Positions 40,955 through 52,287 of a DNA stretch of 64,000 nucleotides are shown here, in pieces. Under the pieces are notes generated by a model. It was not told the DNA's origin. It saw only the letters and a list, made by a program, of their open reading frames with translations, and did not search any database. Numbering within the stretch: the first letter of the stretch is position 1; each line of letters starts with the position of its first letter. Source of the stretch: Plutella xylostella (Eukaryota > Arthropoda > Insecta > Lepidoptera > Plutellidae); the NCBI RefSeq assembly GCF_932276165.1, contig NC_063994.1:248001-312000 (forward strand), in the 5' to 3' direction. Position numbers and translations under genes: made by a program.

Positions 40955-43900
40955 TTAGGATTCTTCTTCTGGTTCTTCTACCTTCAACATGAACAGCTTG
41001 CCCACCTCCAGGAGGTCATCGAACTCGCCCACTGACAATACCTGCATGAACAACAAGTATAAGTATAGTTCATTTATTAATCAAACAATGTATTCGGCTA
41101 ACGTTTGACTTTGTTTCGGTGACAAAAACAAGAGCTGACTAGGACTTTGTCAACATGATAAAAGGATTGGCTAGTCAGATTAGCGTGAGTGACTTAAAAC
41201 TAAAACTGTACAAAACAGGCCACTTTATTCTGTGTAGTCCCCTCTTTAGATTCTATAGTAATTAATGAATGTTTGATGATATTACCTGTCTGGCCACATG
41301 CAGCCTGTTGAACAAATTGTACAGCAACACCCCGACGATCCGGTTATCTCTCAGATAGAACACGACTCCTCTATTGTACTTCTTCTCTTCCGTCTTCGGC
41401 TTTTCGGCCACTGCGGTCTTTGTTTCGGCCACTGCAGTTTCGGCTGTGTTTACGGCCACTGCGGTTTCGGCAGTGTTTTCGGCCACTGTTGTGATGGCGT
41501 CTTCGGCGAACACGCTCACTGTCTGCAGACTCGAATCGATGATGCCTATAGCCTGTAAACAAGGATTAACGATTAGAAACCAAGATTTTACCGAGTAAGA
41601 TCTAAAAATCTGCTGTACTGAAGTACTGTTACTGAAGTAGCAGTAAACGCTGAGTAAGCTATTGGAATTTATTTAACTGCAACAGGTTAATGTAACCCCG
41701 TCCAGATGGATGTGGAAGGTCAGAATATATATGTACTTACTTGGACAGTTGTTTGTATGTTTAAATGTAGTTTATTTAAATTAACGGCGCCCTGCCACTG
41801 TCGACGAAAATGGCGGCCAATCCACGGAATTCCTCATTCGACCTAGCAGCAATCACATCCTTTCTCATCATCTCGCTCACCTCATACCCCAACTCGGGCC
41901 CCAGGTCGCTCCAAAACATGCTCTGGTGGGTGTAGTGCTTGGCGGGCCCGGCCGCCGCCATGTTCTCGCCGGCGAGACGACCCGAGACTACTGCGTGGTC
42001 GTGGTGCTCCACGCGACGACGACCTGGTGAGGAGAGGAAGGGGTTATTGGGAATCCTACTAATATTATAAAGGCGAAAGTTTGTGAGTATGTGTGTGTGT
42101 ATGTTTGTAACTTCTTCACGTCACAACGACAGAACCGATTTTTATGAAATTTGGTATGGAATTAGCTGACACCCTGGATTAACACATAGGCTACTTTTTA
42201 TCTCGGAATTCCCACGGGTAAACTTTTTAAGGCGAGGCGAGGCTCGCGGGAACAGCTAGTAAATAGATAAACGAAATGGTAATGCAAGTAGGAATATACA
42301 TAGTTACCTATACGGTTAATTTCGGGCTATGAAAATAAGGTGTTGTAGAAATATTCACAGACATGTCTTGTCTTGATAGCAACTTACCGTTGCCGTCTGT
42401 CTTTGTATTTACGTGTCAGTAGTAGTTTCTTTCCAGATAATAATATATAGTTCTCTTGACTCACCCAGCATCTCATCATAGAAACAAGCCACGTCCCCAG
42501 CGGCATACACATCAGTCCTGGCGCTGAGCTCCGCGTTGACCAGCACGCCGCCCAGCGCCGGGTCGAGCTCGAGGCGCGACGCCGCCGCCACGCGCGTGTC
42601 GGGCGTCGAGCCCGCGCACTCGAACACCTGCGTGTGAAGTGTGCGGGAGTGGATTTAGAATAGAATGCAATATATCTTAAGTCGTCACCGAAATAATATA
42701 ATAAACCAAAAAGACTTATAAATATACTAGAATGGATAATAGGCGGCCTTATCGCTTTGGGCGGTCCCTTACAGGCTACCGTCAATTACAGAAAAAGGTA
42801 TAGGAAAAAAATTGGAGGGCGGCGATTTAGGACATTGGGATGTTGAGGCTGTTATATTAGAGCTCCTACTCTTATATGTATTGTGTGTGCCTAAAGTGTA
42901 AATAATGCACGCCGCCCAGCGCCGGGTCCAGCTCGAGGCGCGACGCCGCCGCCACGCGAGTGTCGGGGGTCGAGCCCGCGCACTCGAACACCTAAGTGTA
43001 AAGTGTGAAGGAGTGGATTTAGCACATAGAGCACTTGGGTGTGATGTGTGGTGGAGTGGATTTAGGAAATTATTCTTATCTTCGCGTCGGTGACAAACCG
43101 TGGTTTAGCTCTAGTGCTTGTCAACGTGGTGAAAGGATGGGCCAGTCAGATTAGCGTCAATCGCTGACTGTCCAGTGCCGAATGTAGATAAATAACAAGT
43201 ATTACATCACTGCAAGAATCTCCTTACATGCACTCTTTTGGGAATTGTCATGAAGAGACTAACAGGCTGCATCCTCAGTAAGCAAACTGTTCGCCACCGT
43301 CTGAGTTAGCTGGGTATCGGAGTAGTATGCCGAATATTCGCAGTTTACTAATTTTGCGCTCAAAACTACGATGTATGACTGTATGTACTTACATAGTCGA
43401 CATCCAGTGATTCCCCAGTAGATAAATGCAGCCTCACCCGGCCGTCCACCACGGCAGAGCTCAATACTTCAGCTGAAATTAAACAATTTTATTTTAATAT
43501 CACGAATTTATATTAAGTTTGGTAGGAAGTTGACACCCTATATTAACATATTATGCTACTTTTTAAACGACTTCAAAAAAGGAGGAGGTTATCAATTATA
43601 AATAAATAAATATGTGAGACATCTCGACCCCAAACTAGGCAGAGCCTGTGATATGGGTGTCGTATAGCGGATATAGCTAAACAAAAACATAGATAGATAC
43701 ATAATTAATAGATAAAAGACAACCAGGCACAGGGAAAACACAAATGCTCATCACACACATTTTTAGCCTGGGCGGGATTCAAACCCACGGCCCCTCTGAA
43801 GCAGCTTCACTACCGCCTAAGCTACGATGGCGACAATTCATCTGTATGTATTTTTAAATGTAGGTATGTTTATCCCGAAGTAACCGCGGGAAACCTTTTT

Positions 43901-46900
43901 GAGGCGACTAGCGAAGTCTATGAAGTATACTTATAGGTACTCACTGTCAGCCAGCACATTAGCGTGATTCCCGCGCAGCCGGCGGGTGACGTCATCAGCG
44001 AGGTGCGCGGGCAGCACGCGGCTCAGCGCCGCGCCCTCGCGGAATATCTGCACCACCTGGGTGTTGGTGCCTGACACTGAGGAGTGGAAAGAATGAAACT
44101 CTTTTATAATGTTTATAAATGTAGAAGAAGCGAAAGAAGTATGTCAGGATCATGGCACGTGGAAGTCCATAGTCTCTGCCTACCCCTCTGGGAGTCAGGC
44201 GTGAGCATATGTAATATATGTATAGTGGTTTGCAATGGAAATCAGCAATCATGTAAACAAACCAAATTGTCACGATTACTCCGTAATCACATACATTTTC
44301 GATCAATTTATGAACATAGTCTGATTTCAACGAACACACCATTGTTTTCACATTATCTTCAACACGATTTAACTTGTATTTATAAGTTAAATTTTTAAAA
44401 ACATTTGCAACGTAAAAATTTCGAAGTATTTGACAAGCTGTCATCTTAGTTTTTTACTCATCGAACTCTATAAGTCATTGAAAAGTTAGTGTTGTTCGTA
44501 ATCTGAAGTTATCTTTTATTTTTAATTTAATATTATTTGAATACAATTTTAAAAAAATTCAAGAGCTTAATATAATTAACCAAAACGAAAAAAGGAAGAG
44601 GAAGAAATGAAAAAGCTCGACGGCATTTTAGACATGGCAAGCGATGACATAGTGGTTCCATTTATAATTACGGTCACCGGCGACACTTCTGATAGTGATG
44701 ATGACGAAGACGAAGATTTAAATTTGTTTTAATAAACACTTTTTTTATATATAATCAGTTTTATTTTATAGTGTATGGCTTATATATTTAATCTAATTAG
44801 AACACTATGACATCACTATGGGCATAAACAATACGCTGTCAATGTCAGTCCGCCATATTTGTTTACATGATTGTTGGTTTCTATTGCAAACGACTGTATA
44901 TATAACATTATTATGTAAACTGTATGGTTTGTAATAGCAATCATTCAATCACTCTTCCACTTGACTCATACTGACTGACGATTAGAAAGTAATGATGTTT
45001 CTAAATAATTGAAATACGGAGCTGTTACATATTTTGTTATTTATCCAAACTATCATAAAGTTACCTACTGAAAATGAGAATATAATGAATTTTAGTTTTG
45101 TTATTTCGAATAGGTATAAAGGGAAAACGGCCAATGAACAGAAAGCTGTGGGGAACAAATTTCAAGCTAGTTTAGTTTATGTGATAAACACTCACATCAC
45201 TGACACAGCGCAGCGGTCAACTCCGTCCCTCGAACCCTTCGCCATTCCTCCACTACCTAATATTACAGTGCACGCATTATGTTTTGTTATAACGACATAG
45301 GTCTGAATAGAACACTCACATCTCTGACACAGCGCAGCGGTCAGCTCGGTCCCCAGCAGCCCCCCTCCCACGACGGCAACGCGGGCCACGCCGGGGCGGG
45401 CCAGCGCGCGGGCGCCGCGGGCCACGTCGGCCACGGTGCGCACGGGCTGGGACAGACCGGCCGCGGCGGCTGGGGTGAGGGCGGGTATGCGGCGTGGGAC
45501 CACTCCTGGAGGGATAGAGGGTCAATGTCAAAGTACTAATGTCAAAAAGCAGAGAAGGGACAGTTTAGATTACGGAAAAACAACTCGTGAATTGACAACA
45601 TTTCAAATAAAATGCTCACCGATTTTATTTTATTTTCGAGTAGATATCACAAATTTAGATGACCCGTATTTTTTTATTTCTTAATATTTCTATGTTTTAA
45701 TATATTTTTTTAATTTCAAAGTTCAAAATATTTATAGTATGAGTGACGTCACGTCGAGGCTTTGGATAAAAATATTTTCGTTGCCTGCCTAACCTAAAAA
45801 AAAAAGTTGGATGACATTAACTTGACATGAACAAAGGACCAATCAACTTCAACTTCAACTTTATTTTGTGGCAAGGACCAATCACAAACTTCCGTCATTG
45901 ACAAGGACACATAAAAGTGACAGACATTTGAGTGACGTTTGTCATTATCATTGTCAAAGTGACATAACATGTTTTTTTTTGTTAATGTTTTAGAAGTAAA
46001 AGCGCGTTTAATTATTATGCCACATCGTGATGTCACGAATGATAATTTAGATTTTTATGTTTTTCTCTGAAATAAATCAATAGAAAAATCGGAAACATTT
46101 TTTTTTGTGAATATTAGAGCCATATCTCTAAATGGTTTTCGAATTTCAACTGTATAAAATTTTGAAATGTTGTCAATTTAAATATGGAATGAGGAATACA
46201 GAATGACATTCAATGCGAAAGAACGAGGGCTTCGTTCGTTCTCATTCAATTAAGTACGAAACAGAATGAGGCGCGACCGGACAAAAGCTATCCATTGGCT
46301 GTATTTTTGTGCTTATAAGATACCATAAACACTTCTGTATATATATCTCAAAAAGTTTAGCCGCGAAGGCCGTGTAAGGGTTCTGAACGCTTTGAACCTT
46401 GTGGAAACTTGCCAAGGCTCGAAGCTTGAGCCAACGCAACTATATACCAAGCATTTATGTGAATTTAATACATAACCAAATTTAGAACTCACCAGTAGCA
46501 ATAAGACACTTGTCATAACTAATCGTGCGTCCCTGCGCGCCCGCCGCCAACACCGCCTGATGAGCCGCCACGTCCAGTTTCTTGACGCTCCAGCCGCGCG
46601 CCACGCCCACGCCGCCGCGCGCCTCGGTGTCTGTAGAGCCCGGGGTAGAGCCGGGTGAGCTAGAGCCAGGCGAGCTAGAGCCTGGTGAGCTAGGGGCGGT
46701 CGCGGCGAGCTTCTCGACGGGAGTGTAGAACGCTTCCGGCTCGTATGTTATGCTGTTGGAGGAATGTGTCGGTTGAATTTATTTATGCCATAGGTTAACA
46801 GCAGCAGCTTACTTCCACAGTTCAGATTAAGACTATTGTAAGAAAAATTTTACAACAAATGAACAAAATCCTATGGATGGATGTGTGTTTTAATGAAAAA

Positions 46901-49900
46901 TTGCATTGTGGTAAGCTGACAACCTGGATTAACAACTCACTTTTTATCTTGAAATTGCCACCAGAAAACCTTTTATGGCGAAACGAAATGCATGGGAAAA
47001 GCCAGAGAATAATATAACTTATCATTCCTACCTCCTCCGCCGTCCGTTCCACTGCTTGAAGCTCAGTTTGTCTGGGTGCTTCGCTGCTTCACTCAGGTCC
47101 TCCTCCTGCCACAGCTCCTTGCTCAGCGGCGGCCGCATGTACGGGAGTGCACGCTCTTCTGATACCAGCAGCACCTGGGGAAGGGGTGGAGGGTATATAC
47201 ATAGGTATAATTATCGTGATCAGTAGCCGATTGAGCAGTGGTACCTCAGTCGGGTAAGCACCCGCTTCTCGCACGAGAGATGTAGGATCCCGGTGCTGAC
47301 ATGTGAAGGAAAACATCGTGAGGAAACCTGCACATCTGGATTCTAGATTGTGTAACCTAAGTGCATTGCACTCGTTCAAATACAGCGATACGGCTCGCGA
47401 CTTATCACGTGAACACAAATGTACAGCGAAAAGCGGATGACTCGCAAGCAATACTGTCTCTTTTTGCATGGCTGTAATTTACAGCCTGTAAAGTGGGTGT
47501 GTAAAGCTGTTATCGTCTGACTACAGCCTTCTGATTTTGTAAAAAGCCATTTGAAACTTCTGACAGTAAGTTGACCACAATGAATACGAATTTAAACCTT
47601 ATCAAATTCAAACAGAGCTAACTTACAGACCACAATCCATACATTGGATTGAGCGGGGCACCCTGTAATACAGGTTCCCACCTACCCACCTAGTACAGGG
47701 GTCCTTGCGAATTGTTTTAACTTGTGTTTTTGTGCAATAAACAATTTTAATTTAATACACATACCTGTGCATTAGGCCGGTGCGAGCGTATGGCCCGCAG
47801 CGCCGCGAAGGCCGCGGTGCCGCCGCCCACCACCAGGTACTGCACGTGGGCGGGGAAGTCTGATGCCAGGGCGGGGTAGGGCGGCGGCAGGGCGGGTGCA
47901 CTTGGCGAGTCTGGAAGAGATGGTGGCCTATCGTTTAACAACCGTTATAAATTTTGAATACCATCAATATAAAGAGCTCTTGAACCCACAGACTACTTAG
48001 AAGAACTAACGTTGCTTGCTTGAATCTAGCTAAGCATGAATTTTAATCCCACTCAACGCCGATTCGGCCATTCCCAGCACCTCAAGTAGGTACTTTCTCA
48101 GATGGGGAACAGACATCAAAGTGCAGTCAATATTGGGTTTTATTTTATAGCTTACTAGCTTACCTTTTACTTTGTGTTTCTTGTCATCTTTCTCTTCACT
48201 GAGTTTTTTGAAAAAGTATATCTGAAACAACAATTAAACTTCAATAACATAATATTTGTATCAACTAAACTTAACTTAAAAATGTTACAAACCAAATTTC
48301 TTTAAAGAAAAACATCTAAGTTATGTTATAGAAATTAAGGGCGGCTTGCAAGAACGTCTTAAAACTCGATTTTGTTCAACTTAAGCTCAGTTTAAGCGTA
48401 AATCAGCAAAATCCTCTTGCACGATCTCGATTTAGTGTCAAATCTCGATTTAGAGAAACGTCAAAATTAAACCGGCAATATCTCGGTTTTACGCATAAAT
48501 CGAGATTTAACTTCTTTGTCAAATGTCAAAAGCAATCTTTGAAGTATTCTTTTTGGTTGTTTTGTTGTTAGTAACTAGAATTTCTAGTTAACTCGGTAAT
48601 ATCAAAAATGTTTGAGGCGATGGGATATGCTCCCAGCCAATGCCAGCACTCTATGCAGTTGCGGAAGCCTCCAGACTACGTCACACCTTATAGAGTGCCC
48701 TAATGCCCCAAAGTGCAGTCAAGGAGACCTGATGAAGGCCAATGACCTCGCAACAAGAGTAGCAAAACACTGGAGGAAGTTAGCTTAGTGCATTTACACG
48801 ATAGAAGAAGAAGAAGATCAAAAATGTATTACTCAGACGACGATAAAGAAATGATTGAATATTTTAATACCCCTTACTTTTATAGGAAGGTTAACTACTA
48901 AAATAACAGATTTGTTTCGTGCTTATCGATATGATGAATTTATTAAAAGCTTTCGTCTTACAAAAAATACCACAACAATCTATATAGACCAACCTCCTCG
49001 TGCCTTACAGTCTGGGAACAATGCAAGAACTTCGCTGATCAATAACTATTTTGCAAGGTTATAGCGTCACCAGTACCAAACACCAGTTGATTTAAAAACA
49101 TGTTTATTATTATTAATTACCACTGTATATTATATACCTAAATCTTAAAATATGGCTTGTTGTTTTATTTTGCTTGATGATTGTTTCGCTTCTTTACTTA
49201 AAATATTGAATGTTGTTTGGCATTCCTCTGGGGGGAGATTAACATCAGCCGACACCGTTTCCCAGTCTTGTCCATGGAGCTCCACTGTCTGAACTACACA
49301 CAAGTTTAAAACTTTGCTATCTAGGTATATCTGCAAACATAAAAATTCAGTCATAAAAATTAGAGTAAATCACAGTACTCTAGCTACCTACATACTTTAT
49401 TACCTACTATTATACAATTTATTGCCAATTTTATTTTGTAAGTAGCCATATGGCTAGATATAATAATAGAACTTACTTGAGATCTGCATTTTTTCAGTTG
49501 AGTGCTGTTTTTTCGTCTTTGTTTTCAGGTTTTTGTACCTACCAGTAAATTCTCAGTAGTTCTGGGTACATAAGTGGTGTTGGCGTTATATAATTCTTTA
49601 CTCAGCATCTTCCAAGCCTTCTGTTTTTCGGCTACGGTCTAACCATCAGTTTTTTTATTTTCAATTATGAAATTATACGTGTCTACGAGGTTACATAAAA
49701 GCATACTTTCGTCACATGTAAAATTGGGTGCCCGTTGGTGTTTTTTACCTTCCATTTTTATAATTTATCAATTAGGTATTTATATTTCGGTAACTACACA
49801 CGGTTGTTTGTTTATCAAGTGACAGTAACAGTCGGTGACTGGACCATGACTGGACTGACATGTGACGACAAGTATATTTCATTTCACCCAAAATATTAGC

Positions 49901-52287
49901 CCACTTCATTGGAAACTATCAAATTTTAAATCAAATAGTGTATAACGAATCGTATAGACCGAATGAGAAATTGAATCATATCATAAACTAGGTTTTGTTA
50001 AATCGTTTTAGAAAAACCATGGCGCAAGACAGTTTTAAATCGTTTTAAATAAAAATCAGTTTAGTCTTAAGAAACGTTTAGTAAAGCTATGCTTAGGGGT
50101 TCTTTTCTGCAAGCCGCCCTAAATATACTTCTTGTTACAAATAAGAAGACACCACATCACATACCCCAGCCAATGAGGTGCCGACTGCAACAGCAGCAGC
50201 GATGGCGCGGCCGCGGCGCGGCGGGGGCGGCGCGGGCGCGGGGGGCGCGGGGCACGACCCTCCGCCTCCGCTAGGCTCTGATACTAGTACTGTCTGTGCA
50301 TAGAGTTGGATGGTTAGTGTCAGGTATGTGGGAATAAGGTGTTTCTTTCTTAGCAGCTGGCTTTGATCACAAATATGGAGTTAAATAAGTTGTAGAAGGC
50401 TCTATATAACAGGACCAAATGCACAGATTGATTGAAACTTAATTGCAGTCAACTGCATTTAAACTTCACCTGCTCTGCAATTTGCAGTTTGGATTGCTTG
50501 GATGCAGTTTGTGAGTTTAGAGCTTCAGAGTAGTAGGATTCATAAAGAAATTTTTTTAAGCAACTAACTTTTTCATAGATAGAAATGATAGAAATATGTA
50601 GGTAGTAAATTTTTCAGCAAAATAAAATGGTAAAAAATATTTCTGTATTAAACATGCTTAGTACCTAACAGTTATTCATGCACTAACTAAAATACATAAC
50701 TATCTGTACATGTTCCTTATTATCATTGTAACATGTGGCAGATAATATGATTTTCTATTGCATTCAGTTAAATTTCACTGAAACAGCAAAATAAAATGTT
50801 AAAAAATATTTCTCTATTAAAAATGTAGGGTAACGTAACGTACCTAGGGACATTTTCGACTACCCCAACTTTGAATGAAGCTATCGCAGCGTACAACTAA
50901 GATATTAATGTGAAATTTTCTTTATTCGGTAGGATATATAATCTATTATCACTAGTATTTGTGCTAAAGCTTTAGTGTGGCCAGATTTTATTAAATTAAG
51001 ATAAAAGTAAAAAGGTTTGTTTTGACCCAAGGTACGTTACACGTTTGTACCTTGGGACACTGTTTCCTATAGCTTTTTACTATGGAAAATGCAAACTTCT
51101 AAATAACGCCTTATATCTCTGTTCTTATTGATTTACTGCATCTCTCTTCTGTCTAGTTTCACTCTGGCACTAATAAGAACAGATATATAAGGCGTTATTT
51201 AGATGTTTGCATTTTCCATAGTACAAAGCCATAGGAAACAGTGTCCCAAGGTACAAATTTAATCGTGTCCCAAGGTACAAAAAAGCAATATTTAACCAAA
51301 ATTTAAATATCTTTATTTTTAATTAATAGGAATCTTTCAGATAATTGCCATGTCATAAAATTAAATAACTGAGAAGTTATACGTGACATCCATGTCTTTA
51401 TTTTGAGCATGCCTCAATGAGATAAAGCAACACAAAAAACTATACAAAAGCTACTTTTGACTCCAAAAAACTTCATATTGTCTTCAACACACACTCGATG
51501 CTGGTATGATCACGAGACTCACTAGTTTTGCCAAGCGAGTAAAATACTATACCTAGGGTAGAATTTTAATGTGTTTATTTAGCCGGTTTTTAAAATACAA
51601 TCAATGTCCCGAGGTACAAGCGTCCCAAGGTACGTTACGTTACCCTACCTATCAGTTGTTCATGCACTAAGTAATAGTACAATACATAAGTATCTGTGGA
51701 TTACCGTTCTGTATTTCTTGGCCTTAGGTTTCCGAGATTGCTTGTAAATTTAAATTAGGATACATTGAAAAATTACTTTTGTGAGTGTATAGGTGTGTTA
51801 TTTTATTATAATTAAAAAGAAATTGGTAAAAATGTATGGGTAATGTTTATAAATACCTTGGCATGAACTGCTGTGGAATGTAAACCAGAGCCTGAAATAA
51901 AACCAAAAGTATTTTTTTATAAATGGTATAAAAACAGGTTTTAATACATTTATATAGGCTTGAGACTGGCTGTAGTGGTGCTTCTTCTTCTTGGGTGAGA
52001 CCCATGTATATTTCAGGTTCAGGACATAAGTTGGCTGCTGATAGTGATAATACTAATAACAGTTTAAAGCCATAGCTGAACTAACCTCAAGTAATTTTTT
52101 TTTTACAATATTTGGAGCACTTTTTTTGCAAGAACGAATTTAAAAATAAGAAGACTTATATAATGACTATATTGAATGATTATGGACCATAGGTTTACTT
52201 ACGGAATCCCTTGAGGGCGTCCCTGCGGAAAACTAACAGGTCCAAGCCCGGCCCTTCTAGGTAACATCTTGACACCGCCCTCAACAT
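40955..52287 (-). CDS. AIFM1: apoptosis-inducing factor 1, mitochondrial; complete, 14 exons
   Basis: Exons (minus): 52287-52203, 51891-51857, 50293-50165, 48221-48164, 47910-47765, 47174-47032, 46752-46493, 45505-45320, 44070-43945, 43472-43393, 42627-42465, 42023-41881, 41552-41286, 41041-40955. All junctions are in phase: 635 codons plus TAA (human 613). The protein has an N-terminal targeting region, then a hydrophobic segment near residues 68-83 (AIAAAVAVGTSLAG) for inner-membrane anchoring. The FAD-binding motif VVGGGTAAF lies at about 129 and LPYMRPPLSKELW follows. The NADH-binding motif VVGGGLLGTEL lies at about 330. The FAD/C-terminal signature is GRRRVEHHDHAVVSGRLAGENM and HQSMFWSDLGPELGYE. 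The family is an intermembrane-space NADH oxidoreductase needed for respiratory-chain assembly that can move to the nucleus in cell death. Odd points are low-complexity coding repeats in exons 7 and 13. The ATG choice rests on phase and context. Confidence 0.95.
42054..42259 (+). mobile_element. LEP1-like non-autonomous Helitron
   Basis: It starts TCCTACTAATATTATAAA after an A, ends GAACAGCTAG before a T, and has a GC-rich hairpin (CGAGGCGAGGCTCG) just before the end. TC...CTAG ends with A|T insertion are the Helitron rule, and the sequence has the look of the lepidopteran LEP1 family. It is 206 bp long and lies in an AIFM1 intron. Confidence 0.8.
42907..42991 (-). pseudogene. tandem partial copy of AIFM1 exon 11
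   Basis: It repeats the first 85 nt of exon 42627-42465 with its acceptor side (CTTAG|GTGTTC) and similar upstream intron. Three substitutions are visible in the coding part, all synonymous (two Thr codons and one Leu codon). The copy ends inside the exon, after GGC GTG, and has no donor. A further trace of the intron flank follows at 43014-43070. Confidence 0.82.
43525..43912 (+). repeat. LEP1-like Helitron fragment split by a SINE
   Basis: GTTGACACCCTATATTAACA with GCTACTTTTT on the left, and TATCCCGAAGTAACCGCGGG on the right, are consecutive parts of the LEP1-type sequence. About 300 bp of other repeat sequence interrupts them. Confidence 0.65.
43590..43840 (-). repeat. tRNA-derived SINE (second family)
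   Basis: On the minus strand it begins near 43835 with a tRNA-like A box (TAGCTTAGGCGG) and B box (GGTTTGAATCC). An unrelated body follows, ending in an ATAAATAAAT tail at about 43600. It differs in body and tail from the SINE at 57970. Confidence 0.75.
44223..44896. mobile_element. TA-flanked inverted-repeat element with a small acidic ORF
   Basis: Ends TAGTGGTTTGCAATGGAAAT and (reverse complement) CAGTCGTTTGCAATAGAAAC form inverted repeats of about 35-40 bp. TA lies at each boundary (44221-44222, 44897-44898). It is 674 bp long, in an AIFM1 intron, with no transposase. Confidence 0.72.
44607..44732 (+). CDS. 41-aa acidic ORF inside the inverted-repeat element
   Basis: ATG to TAA encodes MKKLDGILDMASDDIVVPF and an Asp/Glu/Ser-rich end (DTSDSDDDEDEDLNLF). 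The stop overlaps an AATAAA (44731-44736), which looks like a real transcript end. Upstream the frame is open for nine more codons of Lys/Glu. It may be the last exon of a gene carried by the parent transposon. Function unknown. Confidence 0.35.
   Translation: MKKLDGILDMASDDIVVPFIITVTGDTSDSDDDEDEDLNLF
45196..45232 (-). pseudogene. short copy of the 3' end of AIFM1 exon 8 with donor
   Basis: It matches the last 37 nt of exon 45505-45320 (ACGGAGTTGACCGCTGCGCTG...) plus T|GTGAGTG. Two changes are synonymous; one turns the last full codon AGA into TGA, so this copy could not be used as coding sequence. Confidence 0.7.
46905..47010 (+). repeat. decayed LEP1-like fragment
   Basis: GCTGACAACCTGGATTAACA, CTTTTTATCTTGAAATTGCC and AAAACCTTTTATGGCGAAAC follow the order of the LEP1-like element at 42054. 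Confidence 0.55.
47230..47345 (+). repeat. degenerate tRNA-derived SINE
   Basis: The head TACCTCAGTCGGGTAAGCAC and the shared body GTGAAGGAAAACATCGTGAG with GAAACCTGCACATCTGGATT match the SINE at 57970-58303. The B box is mutated (GGATCCCGG). It lies in an AIFM1 intron. Confidence 0.75.
48612..48790 (+). repeat. fragment of a non-LTR retrotransposon 3' end
   Basis: AGCCTCCAGACTACGTCACA with a short frame (CPNAPKCSQGDLMKANDLAT, then AKHWRKLA and stop) reads like the C-terminal end of an RT ORF. It lies inside the Harbinger element. Confidence 0.4.
48900..49064 (+). pseudogene. Harbinger transposase remnant
   Basis: DLFRAYRYDEFIKSFRLTKN resembles the N-terminal region of HARBI1-like transposases, and QSGNNARTSLINNYFARL followed by stop resembles their C-terminus. 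The two pieces are nearly adjacent, so the catalytic DDE core is deleted. Confidence 0.5.
49145..49755 (-). pseudogene. Myb/SANT-like Harbinger partner protein remnant
   Basis: The ATG at 49755 opens MEGKKHQRAPNFTCDESMLL, followed by LVDTYNFIIENKKTDG, a stop, then VAEKQKAWKMLSKELYNA. This is the Myb/SANT-like DNA-binding domain that accompanies Harbinger transposases. A later piece, WETVSADVNLPPEEC (about 49270-49225), may be its last helix or a second exon. The in-frame TAG makes it non-functional. Confidence 0.6.
50828..51645. mobile_element. TA-flanked inverted-repeat element, 818 bp
   Basis: Terminal repeats GGGTAACGTAACGTACC at both ends, flanked by TA (50826-50827, 51646-51647). Degenerate CCAAGGTAC motifs recur near both ends, and there is an inner inverted repeat (about 51070-51110 against 51190-51240). 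No ORF. The host sequence around it is itself a tandem copy of about 50620-50760, which shows the empty site. Confidence 0.82.

Larger units (their letters stand above)
48339..50119. mobile_element. PIF/Harbinger element, internally deleted (1781 bp)
   Basis: It has a TAA target duplication at 48336-48338 and 50120-50122. The ends GGGCGGCTTGCAAGAA and (reverse complement) GGGCGGCTTGCAGAAA are inverted repeats. A 3-bp TWA-type duplication with GGG...CCC ends is the Harbinger pattern. Inside are remnants of a transposase on plus and a Myb/SANT-like protein on minus, the usual two Harbinger genes. It ends 45 bp from AIFM1 exon 3. Confidence 0.82.
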
